DNA from: Arachis hypogaea
Taxonomy: Eukaryota > Streptophyta > Magnoliopsida > Fabales > Fabaceae
Length of the DNA stretch: 64,000 nt
NCBI RefSeq assembly: GCF_003086295.3
Contig: NC_092043.1
Location: 47,706,598-47,770,597, forward strand
Direction: 5' to 3'
In this document: one piece after another, positions 1-12,547 of the stretch
Layout: the number at the start of each line of letters is the position of its first letter
How positions within the stretch are numbered: position 1 is the stretch's first letter
The notes under the pieces: model-generated
What the model was told of the DNA's origin: nothing
What the model saw: the letters and a program-made list of their open reading frames with translations, nothing else
Database searches by the model: none
Position numbers and translations under genes: made by a program

Positions 1-2466
1 AGAAGCTCAAGGAGTACAACGCCAAATGCATATACATCAATTTTGTCCGTCACTCTACCATGCATAAAATATTCAGGTGCAAGGTATCTGTAAAAAGAAA
101 AGGTGTTCATACATCAAATCAAATTAAAAGTAAAGGCAACCGAGCCAAAGGAGGAACACGAGGGAATGTTACTTACCCAAAAGTTCCAGCCACATCAGTA
201 GAAGCAACATGGGAAGAAGAAGTTCCCCAACTAGCCAGTCCAAAATCTGAGAGCTGAGTACATGGTACACATGGTTTAAGACTTGGATAAATAAAATGAA
301 GATAAAAAAATTTCAAACGGTAATAAGTGCCTAACCTGCGGCTCAAAATCATCTGAAAGGAGGATATTTGAAGATTTTACATCCCTATGGATCACAGCCT
401 GCGGACAGCCGTTGTGCAGATAGTCCAATGCCTCAGCCACACCCACAGCCACCTTAAACCTCTCTTTCCAACCAAATGCATCAGAGTCTTTCTTATTACC
501 TTTGGTAGAAAGCACAAGGTAAAAAAAGACTGATTAGAGAATGTGAAGATCTATGTAATACCTTGCAGAAAACCCAAGATTTTAAGTATTTACCATGAAG
601 GTTTTCTTCTAGGCTTCCCCTTGATAAAAAATTATAAACCAATAGTAGATGATTTCCCTCGAAACAAAATCCAGATAGAGATATTATATTCTTGTGATCC
701 AAAGTTGTAAGTATCTCAATTTCCTGAACAAACTCCTTCACCACATCTACAGATGGTTTCAAAATCTTCACGGCCAATTCCTTGCCATCTGGAAGATGTC
801 CTCTGTATACATAACTACTTCCACCTCTGCCGACCAAATTTTCTGATTAATGACCGAGTTTATAGAAACTTGTCAGAAGACATGTCAAGAAAATCACAAG
901 AACAAAATCAGGGAAAATGAAAGTCAGAGTAAGCAAGCAAACCAGGTGAAAAGCTAGCTGTTGCAGATGCAAGTTGCTGCAAACTATACGATATACACGA
1001 AGACAAGTACTTCTCTCGTAAGCCCTCCAACAATTCTAAAGAAACACTACTCAAGTCACCACAAAGGGAGGGAATAGGAAAGGTGGCAGAAGATCCAAAT
1101 GGCACAATGGCACCACTCTCTCCATCCAGGGCATAACTGGACTGATCATTGTTCTCAGTAGTACTTGCCTGTTTCTGATCTGGGTGGACTACAGCTGAAA
1201 AATGCCAACTGGGATGCCGCAAAGGGCGCTGGAAAACAATTGAGCTTTTCAGTGATGACTTAGAGGTATGCTTTCGGGGGTGGAACACGTGGCGAAGAAA
1301 CGACCAACCAGGTTTCGACTGATTTGAACCCCTCACCACAATTGAATAACAAGGAGAAGGAGCATCATCAACTTTCTGAATCGGTACTAAAGCCAGAGAA
1401 TTGTCTTTTTCAGGATCCTCTGGCAAACCTTGCATCAGTTCATTGGTTTCAGAACCCTCTTGTGGTGCCAAAACCGCTGCACAACTCTCACAACTCTTCA
1501 AGTTCGAACCATAAGCCACCAACGATTTTAGCAACAATAATGGATCTTCATGTAATTTCTCTGCCATTTTAACAATATTATAGTTTGTATCATTCTCAAT
1601 TTCTTCTTATAATTTTCCTTTTCCTAACAAAGAGAATGATCAATTCTACACCTCACATAGGCAGAAGATGAAGAGAACAATAATAATAAATCAAAATCAT
1701 CATACTCATAAAGTTGAAAGAAAATTAACCTTGATCAGAGTGTGCTCTAGAAGCTTCTCTGCTGAAAGCAATTTTGCAATTCTTATCAATAGCGAAAACA
1801 GAGACACACTTTGGCAATTTCTTTGCACAGTACTTAGCAACCCACACCGACGACCGGATTGTATGCTGCGTCGCCGAAGTTCCGAGAATCACCGTCTCCA
1901 CCCCAAACGACGTCGCTTCCTGCACCAGAACCTTCTTCGTTGAAGAGCCTCTACACACTTTCAGTTTCAAATCAATCTGCATTGAAACAGCACGAATTCA
2001 GTTCCCAAAACATCTCAACAACCGAAACAGTAACTGCTCGTTTCTAATTATTGTTTTTCTTATTATCGTTTTCAGTTTTCTAGGCAACCAAACATGCGAG
2101 TGGGAGAAAATGGAACTGAAACAACGGAGAAACGGACCTGCTTTAAATTGCAGAAACCTTCGTATGCAGCGAGAACGGAATTGAAGGTCTTCACGAGAGA
2201 TAGCAGCGTTGACGTGCCTTCTGCAACGAGATTCCACGTAACGTTACAAAAACGCAAACGAAGTCGAAGCAAAGAGAGAAAAGAGAGTTACCAGTGATGG
2301 TGTCGAGCACGTGGAGTGCAATGACGTGGTCGCCGGGCTCCGCCACCTTAACGAGCGCCCACGTCAGCAATTGCCGGCTCCGAGTATCCAATTTCACTCC
2401 GACCAGCACTTTCCGTCCACCGTCGACGGTGGAGGAAGCGGCGTTGTCAACACCGATCAACTTCAT
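1..2466 (-). CDS. USP-domain receptor-like cytoplasmic protein kinase (5' part, truncated by window edge)
   Basis: Eight phase-consistent exons read on the minus strand: 2466-2292, 2220-2138, 1976-1730, 1605-943, 842-594, 499-336, 253-177 and 87-1 (about 581 codons, no stop reached). Residues about 18-165 form an adenine-nucleotide-binding universal stress protein (USP) domain, starting at [13 protein letters not shown] serine-rich linker follows. The kinase domain begins near residue 388 with a glycine loop ([12 protein letters not shown]), then the ATP lysine in ELAVKIL, the catalytic loop [13 protein letters not shown], the Mg-binding DFG in LSDFGLASW and APE in YLAPEYF. The sequence ends at [13 protein letters not shown] (subdomain IX). 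In plants this USP plus kinase architecture belongs to the RLCK-VI type, Ser/Thr kinases without an ectodomain; no signal peptide or membrane segment is seen here. The substrate is unknown. The first ATG fits the USP domain start. The C-terminal lobe lies outside the window. Confidence 0.9.
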
Positions 2467-5400
2467 CGGAAAACAGGTTTCTCTCTAACTAACTAACAAT
2501 TTCTTGTATCTCTTTTTTCCTTTGCCTTGGAAACTGTGAGAGAAACGAATGATCAAGTAATGACGAAGTGTCTTGGTTAAGAGAAAGGGAGTGGGAAGAT
2601 GTTACGGTGCATTGCGGGTGTGTATTTGTGGTGCAGTGGTCGGTGAGAACTTATAAGTAAGATATTTGATCTGGACCGTCCGCTTGATTCGACAGGGTTT
2701 TGGGTTAATGTGTGTCTGGTGTAGGGAAGTGTGACATTAATCACGTCAATAAATCAATAATGTATGTTATAATGGACGGTGGCTGACGTGTCAAATGCTT
2801 AATCACAAAGGCAATGATTATGTATGGCTCTTGCATGGAGTTTTATTGCGGATCATGTCCCCATTCCACAGTAGTGACAGTACCCACAGTACTCTGTAGA
2901 GGGTAGAGCCTTTGTACAACCTTCTATCTTAATTTTTTTCTTATGTTGTTAGTATTTATTTATTTTAGGTATAATTATTCTGTTTATCTTTATAATTTTA
3001 ATTTTGTGAAATTTTTAATTAGATTTTTATATATTTTTTTAATTGGTTTTTTTATCAATTTTTTTAATTAAATTTTTTTTGGTAATAATTGACTTAATTG
3101 TATAAAAATTTAATTAAAAAAATTAATATAGAGACTCAAATAAAAGAAAAAAATACAGAAACTTAATTGAAAAAAAATTTAATCTAGAGATCCAATTAAA
3201 AAAGATATAAAGACCTAATTAAAATTTTCACAAAACTATAGAGACTAACAGAATAATTAAACTTTTATTTTATCATATACTATTTTTTTTTTTACTTAAA
3301 AATATATATTCCTAGTATAAAAAAAGTGAAAATTTAAAATAATTAGGATATTCATTAAGAACATAAAATATTATATTTTATAAAAAAATTCCAATTTTAT
3401 ATAGCAAAAGCCAATGCCAATTTGTAAAATTATTATAAATGTTAGGAAAAATCCAAAGAACACGTATAACATAATTAATAATAATAATATATATTAAGAA
3501 TGGAAACTTTAAATGATTTTAATATATTTAACATAGTTAAAATATAGTGAGAATATAAAAATTAATTTTTTTTTCTTTAATAAATACTCTTAATTTGTGA
3601 ACCACATTCTAGATAAATTCAATAATTAGACCCAAAGAATGATTCATTTATTGTGGTTATTTTAATGTTTAAAATTAATGCGACAAATCAATACTTAATT
3701 AGACGTTGATATTTATGTATGGCTATCTTAATCTCCCTCTCTCTCTTAATAAAGGCAATCTTAATCCTGAATATAATAGAGAACACCGATTCAAAGTAAT
3801 AAACAAGATGTACGAAATAAGAATAAGAATTTGGCATTTAATTGGATAAATTATTGTGTTTCCGCAAACTTGTCGTTTAATTAACATTATAATCGAATAA
3901 ATAATAAATAAATTACACTGTCATTTCCAACCATAAATATTCAAAACATTGATAAATATACCCAAAAAAAAGTTCTTTATATTTGTTTCGTTTGATTTTT
4001 ATTTTATTTCAACATAAATATTAAATTAAACTTATATCAACGATCTCAATTTTAAAAGTAGATACGAGTTTTTTAAAAAAAATGAGTTCAATCATAAATT
4101 TATTAATTTAATACTAAAATTAATTTTTTTTCAAAGACATTAAAATGGTATATTACAAATAAAAAATGAATTACAACTTGTCCCGCTTAGTTATGCATAA
4201 AGACTTGGTAAGTAATAAAATTGGGGTTTTTCAAACTAACTTAAAGGAAGAAAAAATAAAACTAACAGGATAAAGAGATTAGAATTAGACAGAATCTCTA
4301 ATTCATCTTATCTTCCTGCAGCATAAATATAGTGTCTTTCATAGTAAAAATATTCTTTTTCATATGTGAAATTATGTTCATATAAAATATGCCAAATCAT
4401 ATAAGTACATATATACTAATGAAAATTTTTTAAATATATCTAAAATATGGGTGTTCCAAAAATTTTATCCACTAATTTTAATTAATATATTATATATTTT
4501 TTAAAATTAAAATTAACGATTAAAATTATTTGAATATTGGTGTTTTAAATCCATTTAAACTTCTTTCGTTGACAATAACATATTGAATTTAAACAAACTT
4601 TAAGATGCAATTAAATATAAATTGAAAAAAAAAATTGCTTAATATAAAGAAAGTGACAAACAAAGCTAAAAATTGAATCAAACAACTAAAATAAAAGAAA
4701 TAGAAAAAAGTAAAATAAATTAATTTCAAATATTAATTTATACTAATATTTTATGATTTTTTTTGTGCCAATGTGGCTGTTAATTCTGTAGAGATTGTGT
4801 GATTTTTTATGTTAAAAATTAAAGTATTTTTAAAATTCTTTGACTCTTTATTTGTCATTTTGAGTAGTTATCGGTCTCTTATCCATATTCTAATTTTACT
4901 TACTCTTCAAATTTATTTGTCTCTGTTTTATCATACTTTGGTACTCAAATATGGTCCCATATTCTTTTCATCAATTATATTTTCTATATGCTATTTGCAT
5001 TTAGCTTTGTTCGAGTTAAGATTCATTTTTTACTCTAGTTTAATCATATCAATCAAAAATTGCCTTTTATGTTATTATTAATTATTATGGTCAAAAGAAT
5101 TATATTGTGTCGAACTTTTGTACTAACAGTATCTATAAAAAATAAATTTCAGTGAACAAAATGAGTTAACTCTAAAAAATATCCAAAATTTTTTAATTCT
5201 TTCTTTTAATTTAATCTATTTTAACCATTTCTAATTTCTAAAATAGCTTTTGGTAAAAAGATAGAAACAAAAAGACTGAAACTAAGAGACAAAGACTAAG
5301 AGATAGAAATTGAAATAAATCTAAGTATTCTGTTTGGTACAAAGTAGAAGATAGAAATTGAAACAAAAATGAAATTTTAATTTAATTTGTACAAAGGGTA

Positions 5401-7508
5401 AAATTGAAATTGATTAATTAAAATGAAGGTATTTTAGGTATAAAATATTATTAAAATTTCAGTCTCCATCTTTAAAAACTTTAGTTCGCTGTATCTCCAC
5501 TTTTTGGAGATACTGAAATACTAAAATTTTAGTACAATCACTGAACCAACAAACATAATACTGAATTCCAATCTTTCAATTTCTGTCTCAATACCTCAAA
5601 ACAAATGTTAGCTTAACCTTTTATCACTATCACTATCAAAATTGTATAAGTTAATGATTGATTTTTAATTTAAATCATATATCATATTAACTACAATTTC
5701 TCAGCAGAAATACTTTTCACAAATGAGGACCGAATATAGATTAGATTTTGCAGGATTTAATTAGATCTAAATTTGATTTTTAATATTTTATTGGGTCTAT
5801 TTTAAAAATTTAAAGTCAGTTTTAAATTAAATTAAAATAAACTAAATTTAATAAAGTTGATTTGATATATAATTAGTATATATAATTTTGTAATTTATGA
5901 ATGAAAAATTAATGAAATCTTATCTTTAGAGATTATATTTAATAAATTTTATGTTTAGAAAATAAATTACCCTAAGAATTTAACTTCAATAGACTAAATT
6001 TTTTTATATTGTGATCTAATTATATTTGTTCTTTTAGATAATTATTTATATAATAATGTAAATCATGATTTTTTTTTATTTAACATGAAATTGTGTAATT
6101 AAACATACGTATAAAATTATTCTATATTACTAATGTATCAAAATTAAATTTTTATTTAAAAAATATTAATTAAATATAAAATAATATTTTTTAATAATTT
6201 TATGGTAATATATTTTAATTATAAAATAGAATTTAATTTTGAGGTATTAACAGTGTAAAATATTTTATACCGTGATGTAATTACATTTGTCTTACGTATT
6301 CTTTTAAATGATTATTCATTCGATCAATATAAAAAATAGTTATTTTTACATTACGTAATTAGATACACTTATAAAACTATTTTATAGTGATAATATATCA
6401 AAATTAAATTCTATAAAATGTGATTTTAGACTGAACCATCAAAGGTATAATTCAAACGCGATACGGAGCGAGTCGAATTTTAAATAATCAGACACCAAAT
6501 AACGAATAATTCCTAATATTAGTAGACGGACTTAGAAACGTGTCGTGCTATAATAAAAAAAATAACATGTATAATAAATACCAAAAAAATGTAATACATA
6601 TTTTTCTGAAAACTTAATTACTTTTTACCCAATTTTATTCTTCAAGGAAGAAATTTAAATTCGAAATGGAGGTCTCTTTCTTACCCCGTGTTCCAACTAC
6701 CTTTGACGAAAATATAATTGATTTAAGGGTTATGTTAAGTGTAAACTAAAATTAGCTATTAAAATTAACTATTAATATAAAATATATGTTAAAATATAAA
6801 TATATATTAAAAATAAATTAAATTATATATATATTTATATTGATGACTGATTTTGGTGTATAAATAATATTTTTCTTGATTTAATCCATTGGAAATGTAA
6901 TGTCACTTTACTAAATTAGGTAGCTCTTGGCCCATTGCATCGAAGATCCTTTTTCAAGTTCTCCTTAATAATTTGATAATATATCCATGTCAATGTCATC
7001 CTAAATTCAGCGTGCTGAGTACAAACTTGTAAATATTACCATGACATTTATTTAATATACAATGAACGCAACCTCACTAAAAAAGACACACAAATAGGTT
7101 AAAATTGTATAACTAACATCAAAGTATTATTACGTGCATATCAAGAAAATGTGGCATGGAAAACACCATGTTTGTTAAGCAATGGAAATAGAGAATATAT
7201 ACTATTCCAAGTGAAGAGTGGTCTCTAGATAGAAAGTGATCATGAACACTAACTTGCCACCACTTGTTTTTGTTAATTGGAGAAGGGACCCATGTAAAAC
7301 TAGCCGTTCTAAAAGCGAATCAAAGGCAAATATTTGTGTGGGGGAGAACATGGATTGCTTATGCAATTAGTTATACCCTTGAAGAAAAAATAAATTAAAA
7401 GTTTGATTATTTTTTTTCAAAACAATCAATTATCTTTAAATTGAGTATTCATTTGTAATCATGTTCATTCAGCCGGTGTTGGGATAACTCATCACAACAT
7501 ATTTATTT
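2467..7508. other. AT-rich intergenic DNA, no gene seen
   Basis: The first few hundred bases are the 5' region of the kinase gene. The rest is very AT-rich, with homopolymer and short-motif runs; the only open frame near 90 codons (4809-5081) has biased hydrophobic composition and no recognisable family. I see no coding exons, tRNA or transposon ORF. Confidence 0.6.
5235..5610. mobile_element. Possible small inverted-repeat element (MITE-like)
   Basis: The left part is rich in gagatagaaa / gaaattgaaac motifs. The right part carries the complementary ctttcaatttctgtctc type, so the two ends are roughly inverted copies. Ends and target duplication are not clear. This could be an old MITE remnant or chance in biased sequence. 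Confidence 0.3.
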
Positions 7509-8060
7509 GGGTAAAGTACTAAATTAGTCTTTTATGTTTGAGCATAATCCTATTTTGGTCCTTAAGGTTTAAAGTGTCCTATTTGAATCTAAAAAAGTTT
7601 CATTTAGCTTCAATTTAGTCCCATCGTGAGCTCAAAGATAAATAATTAACAAAATGTCCTACATGACAGCAATATAAGAACAAGGTCGATAATTTAGAGA
7701 ATAAGTACAAACTCCAGACACATAAAATCAATAGTAGATGCATCAATACATGTATTTAACATTTTTTTTAGTTTTATAGAAAATATTTCATTTTAATTAT
7801 AAGAAAAATGATAAATAAATGTATTGATGAATCCACGGTTGATTTTGTACATCTGGAGCTTGTACTTATTCTCTAGATTATCGACCTTGTTCTTATACTA
7901 TTGTCATGTAGGACATTTCATTAATTATTTATTTTTGACTTCCGGTGGGACTAAATTGAAACTAAATGAATTTTTTTTAGATTCAAATAGGACACTTTAA
8001 ACTTTAAGAACCAAAATAGAATTACGTCCAAATGTAGGGGACCAATTTAATACTTTACCC
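7509..8060. mobile_element. Foldback MITE with 9-bp target duplication (Mutator type)
   Basis: The left arm (7509 to about 7770) and right arm (about 7815-8060) are long inverted copies. Both ends read GGGTAAAGTA(C/T)TAAATT in the terminal orientation, and internal blocks such as gacactttaaac and aaggtcgataat match in inverse. The flanks are TATTTATTT (7500-7508) and TATTTATCT (8061-8069), an 8/9 match. Mutator-type elements make 9-bp duplications, so this is probably a non-autonomous, non-coding foldback MULE. The centre is only about 40 bp, so a transcript would fold into a long hairpin. Confidence 0.8.
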
Positions 8061-11000
8061 TATTTATCTTTTATGATCTAGTTTTAGAAATGTGTAATGG
8101 CTGTTAAATGATGGAATATATAAAAGTTAAAGATGGTTTGACAAATAAAATACAATAACTTTTGATGATCTCTTAGTGTACACTCATTATGGAATACAAA
8201 ACAATATAAATTAAATAAAATAAACGAATAAATCTGTCATATATATAATGTGACTTACGTGATATATATTCCATGTAAATGTCATGATGATAACAATGTT
8301 GGGGACAATAACTATGTTGGCGTAAAAGATTAAAATACTAACAGATTAGTTCTGAAAAATATTTAGTATATAGTAATGTACTTGGAACTAATTTGTTAAA
8401 TACATCTTTGGGGATACATTTTAATAATTGGGATATTTTCATTTTGAGAGAATATTCTTTAAGGATTGATTATGAACATATTGATATTTTGGAATCAAAT
8501 TGGTGTTACAAATACTAATGGGAGATATGTGAATAAAATAATTTTTAATGATCACCACATAAAAAATCAATTCAAACAAAACAGATTTATCAGATGCCAT
8601 TCCATGTTTCTATCCAAAGTTTTCAACCCAACAATGGGATTAAGATGAGGTTACTTTCCCCCCTCATGCCAACTAATAAGACGAGATTGCTTTGATTCTC
8701 GTTTACTAACTCTATATGGAACACCTCAACTATGCTCTTTATTTTATAGTAAAATTAAAATAAAGTGAAATATTTATTTGTTTAATTCGGTGTTGGAAGT
8801 GGGCACATGTAGCGGGATATTATTCGTTCTCTGTTAATGTAGGTAAATCATGTACATAAGTGCCTAACATGGGGGTGGTGGTGGAAGTTTTCATTGCATG
8901 GCTTCTCCATGTGTTGAAAATTCCATGCCCCACTATTAAAGTCAAGCTTAAAATAATTAAAAGCAAGAGAACCTTTTGTTGTAGAGGATACAGACGGCAA
9001 AGGAAAATCTAAAAATATTCTTGCAATAAGAACACACGGAAATACTTTATGCCCTTTCTGAAAAAGTATTCAATTCATACCCACTACCCTTTTGCAATAT
9101 GGTTGAAATTTAATTCTTTGAAGCCAATGGGCCATTACTTTTGTCGCTTTTTCAGGCTATATAATATTAATAATATGGTAATTTACTTCTATCCCTTCTG
9201 CGAAGAATCAATGATTTCTTTAGACAACCGTTTAGGATGCTGAGAAATTGTGTAAGCATTGGAATTGATTGATTATGTTAATCTAAAAAAAACATGGATC
9301 ATCCAGTCACACATGCAGCAAGTAGCTGTCCAAAACCAATGTTTGTATCCTATTATTATTGAAATTAAAATAGATTAAAATCAATTAAAAAAAAAGAATA
9401 AGGCACGTCTTAAAAAGTGAAATAAATTATCCTACAAGACAGATAACAAAGTTATATTGTGGTTTGTGACGCTCGAAAAGTTGAATTGTCAATTCATCCA
9501 TGTCAAGTTGTCACTACTTAAGAAACAGCCAGCATCTTTGTATTTATTTATCGAAAGATGATTGCGCACGATTAACGGTGACCCATGTAAATGGCTTTAG
9601 AAAGATTATACCCCAAGCCCAAACTGCTAAACCATATATATGGAAGCCTAAGAATAAATAAAAATAAAAATAAAAGAGAGAGAGGGGAGCGAAGATTATA
9701 GGCTAATTTTGTTTAGAGCAATGCTATGCCAGCAATATTTGTGATTAGTAGCCATCAACTAACCATCAATGATAATTTGATAGTATGAGATTGGTGTGAA
9801 ATTTCATCCATTGGCTCACCTTTCTCTGCTGATTACATGTTGGCCAAAATGCAATAAAATTGTTGGCTCCTAAACTTTTCCTTTTGTTTATATTGATTAA
9901 ATGTGCATTAATACGTTAATCAAAGTTTGAATGTTTTTCTTTGATATGACATTCTTTTTAAATTGATAGTAATTAAATCCAACCGTTCAATTTATTTAAA
10001 GATGAAAAACAAATTATAAATTGGTTCGATTTGTATTTTTATAAATTTTTTTATTTTTAGAAACAAAAATAGAAGAGTACAGTTTTAATGTTTTTTTTTA
10101 TTTTCAAAAACACAAATCAAACTGATTTAAATATTAAAACTTTTTTAATTTTCAAAATCATTCGTTTGCTTTTTTTTTTATCAAAGATAAAAAGACTCGA
10201 ACCCACAAATTCTTAGATAAATATGAAAAGATTATACCATTTAAACTATAATTCATTGACAAAATCACTCGTTTGTTAAAAAAGTTAAAAATTACAAAGA
10301 AATCGGAGGCATCCATTTATTAAATCCACAACAGTATATATCACATCTCTTTCCACACCATTTTATGATACACAACCTTGTAACATAGGGAAAATAATAA
10401 GCAAAGATTATACCCCAAACATTTTTAAAGATACAACTCAGTGCTCAACCTTTTTCTTATTTGCTATACAGTATACACTAGTTTTGTTAAAAACTGACGA
10501 AAAAGCATATTTTCACACTCAGCTATGCAGATCAATTTACACCTAATTAAAATTCAGGGTTAAAAAATAATGATTCAGAATCCTAATTCATCTTCTTAAT
10601 TATACTCATACTTAAAAAAGTAAAAAAAAATTCAAATATATATTATCTTTTAAAAACATCAAAAAGATAAAAAAAAATTCAAAATTTTTTTATTTAAAAT
10701 TAAGAAGATGGGGTAAGACTCCCAATCATTTTTCTAGAAAAGTACATAACTTAAAGCATACCAGCCGATGGTATCTATATAAACATGGAAACAATACATG
10801 CGTAACCATTTTCAATTTGAGCTAATCTGGCACATTCTTTTTTTCCTTCTAATTTTTATTGTGTAAAAAAGACTAATTATTTATTTCCTTCTAATTTTTA
10901 TTGTGTAAAAAAAACTAATTATTTATTTCCAATTTTGAGGGCGATTATGCCTATCATGATAAAATTATAAAATATATGCAATAAAAGATGACACAAAAAA

Positions 11001-12547
11001 AATGCAATCAAAGATTCGTTAGAACTTCAAAGTTAAAGAGTCAAATTCGTCAAAATAACTAGCTTATTCAGAACAAAAAGTGAAAAGGCTTAAAATATTC
11101 GATTATGTACAGAATAATTCAACGGATCAGAACCTGCTGAAGTATAATAAAATTAGTTTAATTAGACTCAATTTCCAAAGAATATATCAATATGACAATA
11201 TCTAATTCACCAAAGAGAGAATTTCTCGACATCTTGATATACTGACGGAGAAAATTAAGACATAATGTAGGGTTATCCGTACTGAGTATTATGAATGATC
11301 ACCCCCGCGTTATGTTCAGTCAAACAATTGTTTCAATATCAGCCTCGCACATGATCCTGCAGGTTTACAAAATGGCTTGTTTCGTTACAACCAAAACCCG
11401 CCATGTGCTAAGACTTAACATACGGTGATTGTGTTTTATGAAGTTGAAAATGATTGTCTATTTGAGTCAAACCATTAAAGACACACAGAACCTGTTGATG
11501 CAAATGGAACAATGATATAATCTATTATAATACTACTGTATAGCTTTATAATTAATGTCACTGTTGTGAATGTGAAATCTCACCCCCTATACAAAAAAAT
11601 GAGCAGTGAGAGCAGCATACATTGAGCCTCGACAAAAGTTTAAAGTAGCCTACCCACGAAAAATCAGTAACAGATTAAGCCAATGCATGCATCTACGGGA
11701 TTTGTGCAATTATGTTGTGCAAAATAAATAAATAAATAAAAGAGTAAAAATATCAATGCATTATTATATTACAAAAGCTACAAGTGTACAAATCAAACCA
11801 TTTTTTTTGCCCTAGGATAGCGACATCTACTTCATATTTTAATTTTATTGCTTAAATAATTTCATAATGATAACATAATGTGGGGAAGGTCAAGGTTAAG
11901 GGCAAAAGTAGGAAATTAATGTTCAAATAATAGACATCCATCTTATGCAATACCCAAATAAAATCCAATTGAAACTAATTCTTTAACGATTTATTTGTTT
12001 TGCATAAGCAGATACTCAGGCATAAGCTCCTTTATGACCAAAATAATAATAGTATAACTGAGTTGTGGGACATCGGTTTTATTAGCAAAAAAATTGCAAC
12101 ATTAATTTAGGGGCAATTAATTTAGTCTTAAAAGTAATTGTTGGTACACCAATTTGATGCTCGATAGATTTGTAACATCATTGTAATTTTCAGAAGGTTA
12201 AAACTCATTTCAAGTTAATTCTAACGTCTTTTAATCTTTTCTGCTAGAAATGATTTTTAATTTCCAGAGAACCAAGCTGATTTCAAGGATCATATTGATG
12301 TCCCACTCCCACAAACTCTTCGGATGACCAATATAGAAGTCTTGCCAAATAAATAGTGGGAAAAAAATGACAGTTAATAACGGCATTTTCGGACCTGTAT
12401 AAGTAATGATTATTGGTAATACATACTTAAATATATGACATAACTACCTTACTATTGCTTAACCAAACTCATGCAAAACAGAAAGGTTATGGATACCAAA
12501 CCTAGTTTTCCTTCCATATTGTTGATTTGAATCGTTGAGCACACGCT
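8061..12547. other. Intergenic DNA downstream of TOP3A, no gene seen
   Basis: AT-rich DNA with short chance ORFs (for example 8466-8648 and 9049-9243) that show no recognised domain. The last few hundred bases before 12548 are probably the 3' UTR and terminator region of the minus-strand TOP3A gene. Confidence 0.55.
10843..10928. repeat. Tandem duplication of a 42-bp unit
   Basis: A unit starting ttccttctaattttta and ending ctaattatttat occurs twice head to tail with a one-base difference in its A-run. This is recent local slippage or duplication in non-genic DNA. Confidence 0.8.

Noticed and set aside
4809..5081. 90-codon hydrophobic ORF as a small membrane protein
   Set aside because: AT-rich sequence naturally yields Phe/Leu/Ile-rich frames; no promoter, homology or conserved motif is visible.
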